A program made the translations under genes and the position numbers. Below, piece after piece: positions 7,339 through 8,546 of a DNA stretch of 8,546 bases. The stretch lies in NCBI GenBank assembly GCA_035606335.1, contig DATNFP010000205.1:1-8546 (forward strand), in the 5' to 3' direction. A model generated the notes under the pieces. That model did no database searches, was not told the origin of the DNA, and saw nothing but the letters and a program-made list of their open reading frames with translations. This DNA comes from DATNFP01 sp035606335 (GTDB taxonomy: Bacteria > Bacteroidota > Bacteroidia > Chitinophagales > Chitinophagaceae). How positions within the stretch are numbered: position 1 is the first letter of the stretch; each line of letters opens with the position of its first letter.

Positions 7339-8546
7339 TTAATTTATAATATTTTGATATGCTTTAAAAGGGTTCTTTTTCTGCATTGTCATTAATTCTA
7401 TTGAGATAATGCACCACATTATAATGCACGGAAGAGCTTTTATGGCATAAGGCACAAATACGTTTGACTTTAGCCAACCCGGAAAAATATCAGATGGCGT
7501 GAGGCAGGTGCCAACAAGCACTACCCATAACATTACAGTACGCCAGGGTTCCCGGTTATGAACAAAATACCATATCCCTACTCCCGCTACTGCTATAATA
7601 AAAGTAGGTGACTCAGCCTTATGATTAAAAATGATCACCCATATCAGCATGGATGCCAACATCTGCATGCGGAATACGTCATCAGTATATAGCCGCCACC
7701 TCACCAATGGCAATAGGAAAATAATAACACCCAGCAACATCACAAGGTTTTTGCCTTTATTGAGCCCAAACCAGGAATGTAACCACCCCATGACGGACAA
7801 TCCATAAGATGCAGCTTCATCTGCACCCAATACATGCACCCAACTTTGGTATTGAGCAATTAGTGTATGAAAAGGAGTTACAAGCAAGGGAAGTATCAGG
7901 AATATAACGGTCCATATAATTGAGTATACAATAAATTTTATCTTATCCGGATAAAACAGAAAAAGGCAAAACCCTATAGCCCCATATATCTTGATAAAAG
8001 CAGCCATCACAAGCCACAGTGTAGCCCACTGAGCTTTCCCTCTCTGAAGACAACCATATGCCGCAATCATTAGCCCTGCAAGCAACCCATTGCTTTGCGC
8101 ATTCTGCATAGATGTAAGCAGTTCCAACAATACAAACCATAGCAGCAGGCTTTTATCCCTATTCTTAAACGGAAGCATCCACAGGGCAGCAAACAAAACC
8201 AGAGCATTTAATATGTTCCATAACGGAAGACCCACTATATCAGGCAGATAAGCAAATGAACCGAACAAAAGGGCAAACGTGGGGCTGTATTTATACAGAT
8301 CCCATTGTTCGTCAGGGTAAAATGTATATAGATCTTTCCCACTTAATAAATGAAAATAAGATTGCCTGAAAAGCACGTAATTATTATAATCGGTGTATTC
8401 TTTACCTTCAAATATGTGGAGAATAGCAGGATTGAGCGCGATGTCATTTTTATGTCTTTCCGTCCCAGCAAGTGTGAACATGTGCTTACCCGGCGTGATC
8501 ATCTGGATGCTGGCTATAATGGCGAGTGCAATATATATCACCAATA
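7339..8546 (-). CDS. GT87/DUF2029-type membrane glycosyltransferase, 5' end cut by window edge
   Basis: Polytopic inner-membrane protein resembling the GT87 (DUF2029) family of GT-C, polyprenyl-phosphate-sugar-dependent glycosyltransferases, which includes mycobacterial alpha-mannosyltransferases. The first complete codon in the window is TTG (8544), which is probably an internal leucine. The frame is open to the edge and only a few N-terminal residues are likely missing, since ~401 are present and family members run near 400. Counted from 8544, a first helix (2-14) is followed by an extracytoplasmic loop with DYNNY (52-56, Asp52 a candidate catalytic acid) and the family-like YxFHLLSGKDLY (63-73). 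Then come YKYSPTFALLF (84-94), helices to ~385, QNAQSNGLLAG (147-157), AAFIKIYG (181-188) and FNHKAESPTF (306-315). The tail is basic (MQKKNPFK). The donor and acceptor are unknown; cell-envelope or exopolysaccharide glycan assembly is inferred. pckA lies 121 bp downstream on the same strand. Confidence 0.85.
   Translation of the reverse strand, partial: LVIYIALAIIASIQMITPGKHMFTLAGTERHKNDIALNPAILHIFEGKEYTDYNNYVLFRQSYFHLLSGKDLYTFYPDEQWDLYKYSPTFALLFGSFAYLPDIVGLPLWNILNALVLFAALWMLPFKNRDKSLLLWFVLLELLTSMQNAQSNGLLAGLMIAAYGCLQRGKAQWATLWLVMAAFIKIYGAIGFCLFLFYPDKIKFIVYSIIWTVIFLILPLLVTPFHTLIAQYQSWVHVLGADEAASYGLSVMGWLHSWFGLNKGKNLVMLLGVIIFLLPLVRWRLYTDDVFRMQMLASMLIWVIIFNHKAESPTFIIAVAGVGIWYFVHNREPWRTVMLWVVLVGTCLTPSDIFPGWLKSNVFVPYAIKALPCIIMWCIISIELMTMQKKNPFKAYQNIIN

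Noticed and set aside
7943..8140. Minus-strand frame of 65 codons overlapping the GT87-type gene
   Set aside because: It sits in another frame inside the glycosyltransferase helices and has no start signal or recognisable features.
8542..8544. TTG at 8544 as the true start of the GT87-type gene
   Set aside because: It is the first whole codon at the window edge and lies directly in front of the first hydrophobic helix, without room to see upstream signals. Truncation by the window is the simpler reading.

Overview
The window looks like an ordinary chromosomal segment from a Bacteroidota bacterium, probably in or near the Chitinophagales; the genus cannot be told from the sequence. The reasons are low GC content, start codons without clear Shine-Dalgarno sequences, TAnnTTTG-type -7 promoter elements before two genes, a lipoprotein and a signal peptide of the style common in this phylum, and a YncE beta-propeller/phosphoesterase fusion that is typical of it. 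No mobile element, CRISPR array, tRNA, rRNA or recognisable riboswitch was seen.

Layout: six protein genes, two of them cut by the window edges. At the left edge a + strand multi-pass membrane protein of unknown function (from before base 1 to 1196) runs convergently into gcvT, with a shared hairpin terminator between them. The other five genes are all on the minus strand. In transcription order, from the right edge, they are: a GT87/DUF2029-type membrane glycosyltransferase (5' end outside the window), ATP-dependent phosphoenolpyruvate carboxykinase (pckA), a secreted YncE-like beta-propeller/phosphoesterase fusion, a small lipoprotein of unknown function, and the glycine-cleavage aminomethyltransferase gcvT. 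A very strong intrinsic terminator after pckA separates it from the fusion gene. Candidate promoters lie directly upstream of pckA and of the lipoprotein gene.

How the genes work together: pckA (oxaloacetate to PEP, gluconeogenesis or anaplerosis) and gcvT (glycine to one-carbon units) are cytoplasmic central-metabolism genes with their own start and stop signals. They do not form an obvious operon with their neighbours. The fusion protein and the lipoprotein belong to the cell envelope. They are 56 bp apart and could be partly co-transcribed, but no shared function is visible. The two edge membrane proteins may relate to surface glycan synthesis; for the left one this is a guess. No intergenic gap exceeds 300 bases; the longest, 2330-2501, holds only a short inverted repeat. 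I did not find a convincing new system. The most interesting items are the uncharacterised two-domain envelope phosphoesterase and the unassigned lipoprotein beside it.
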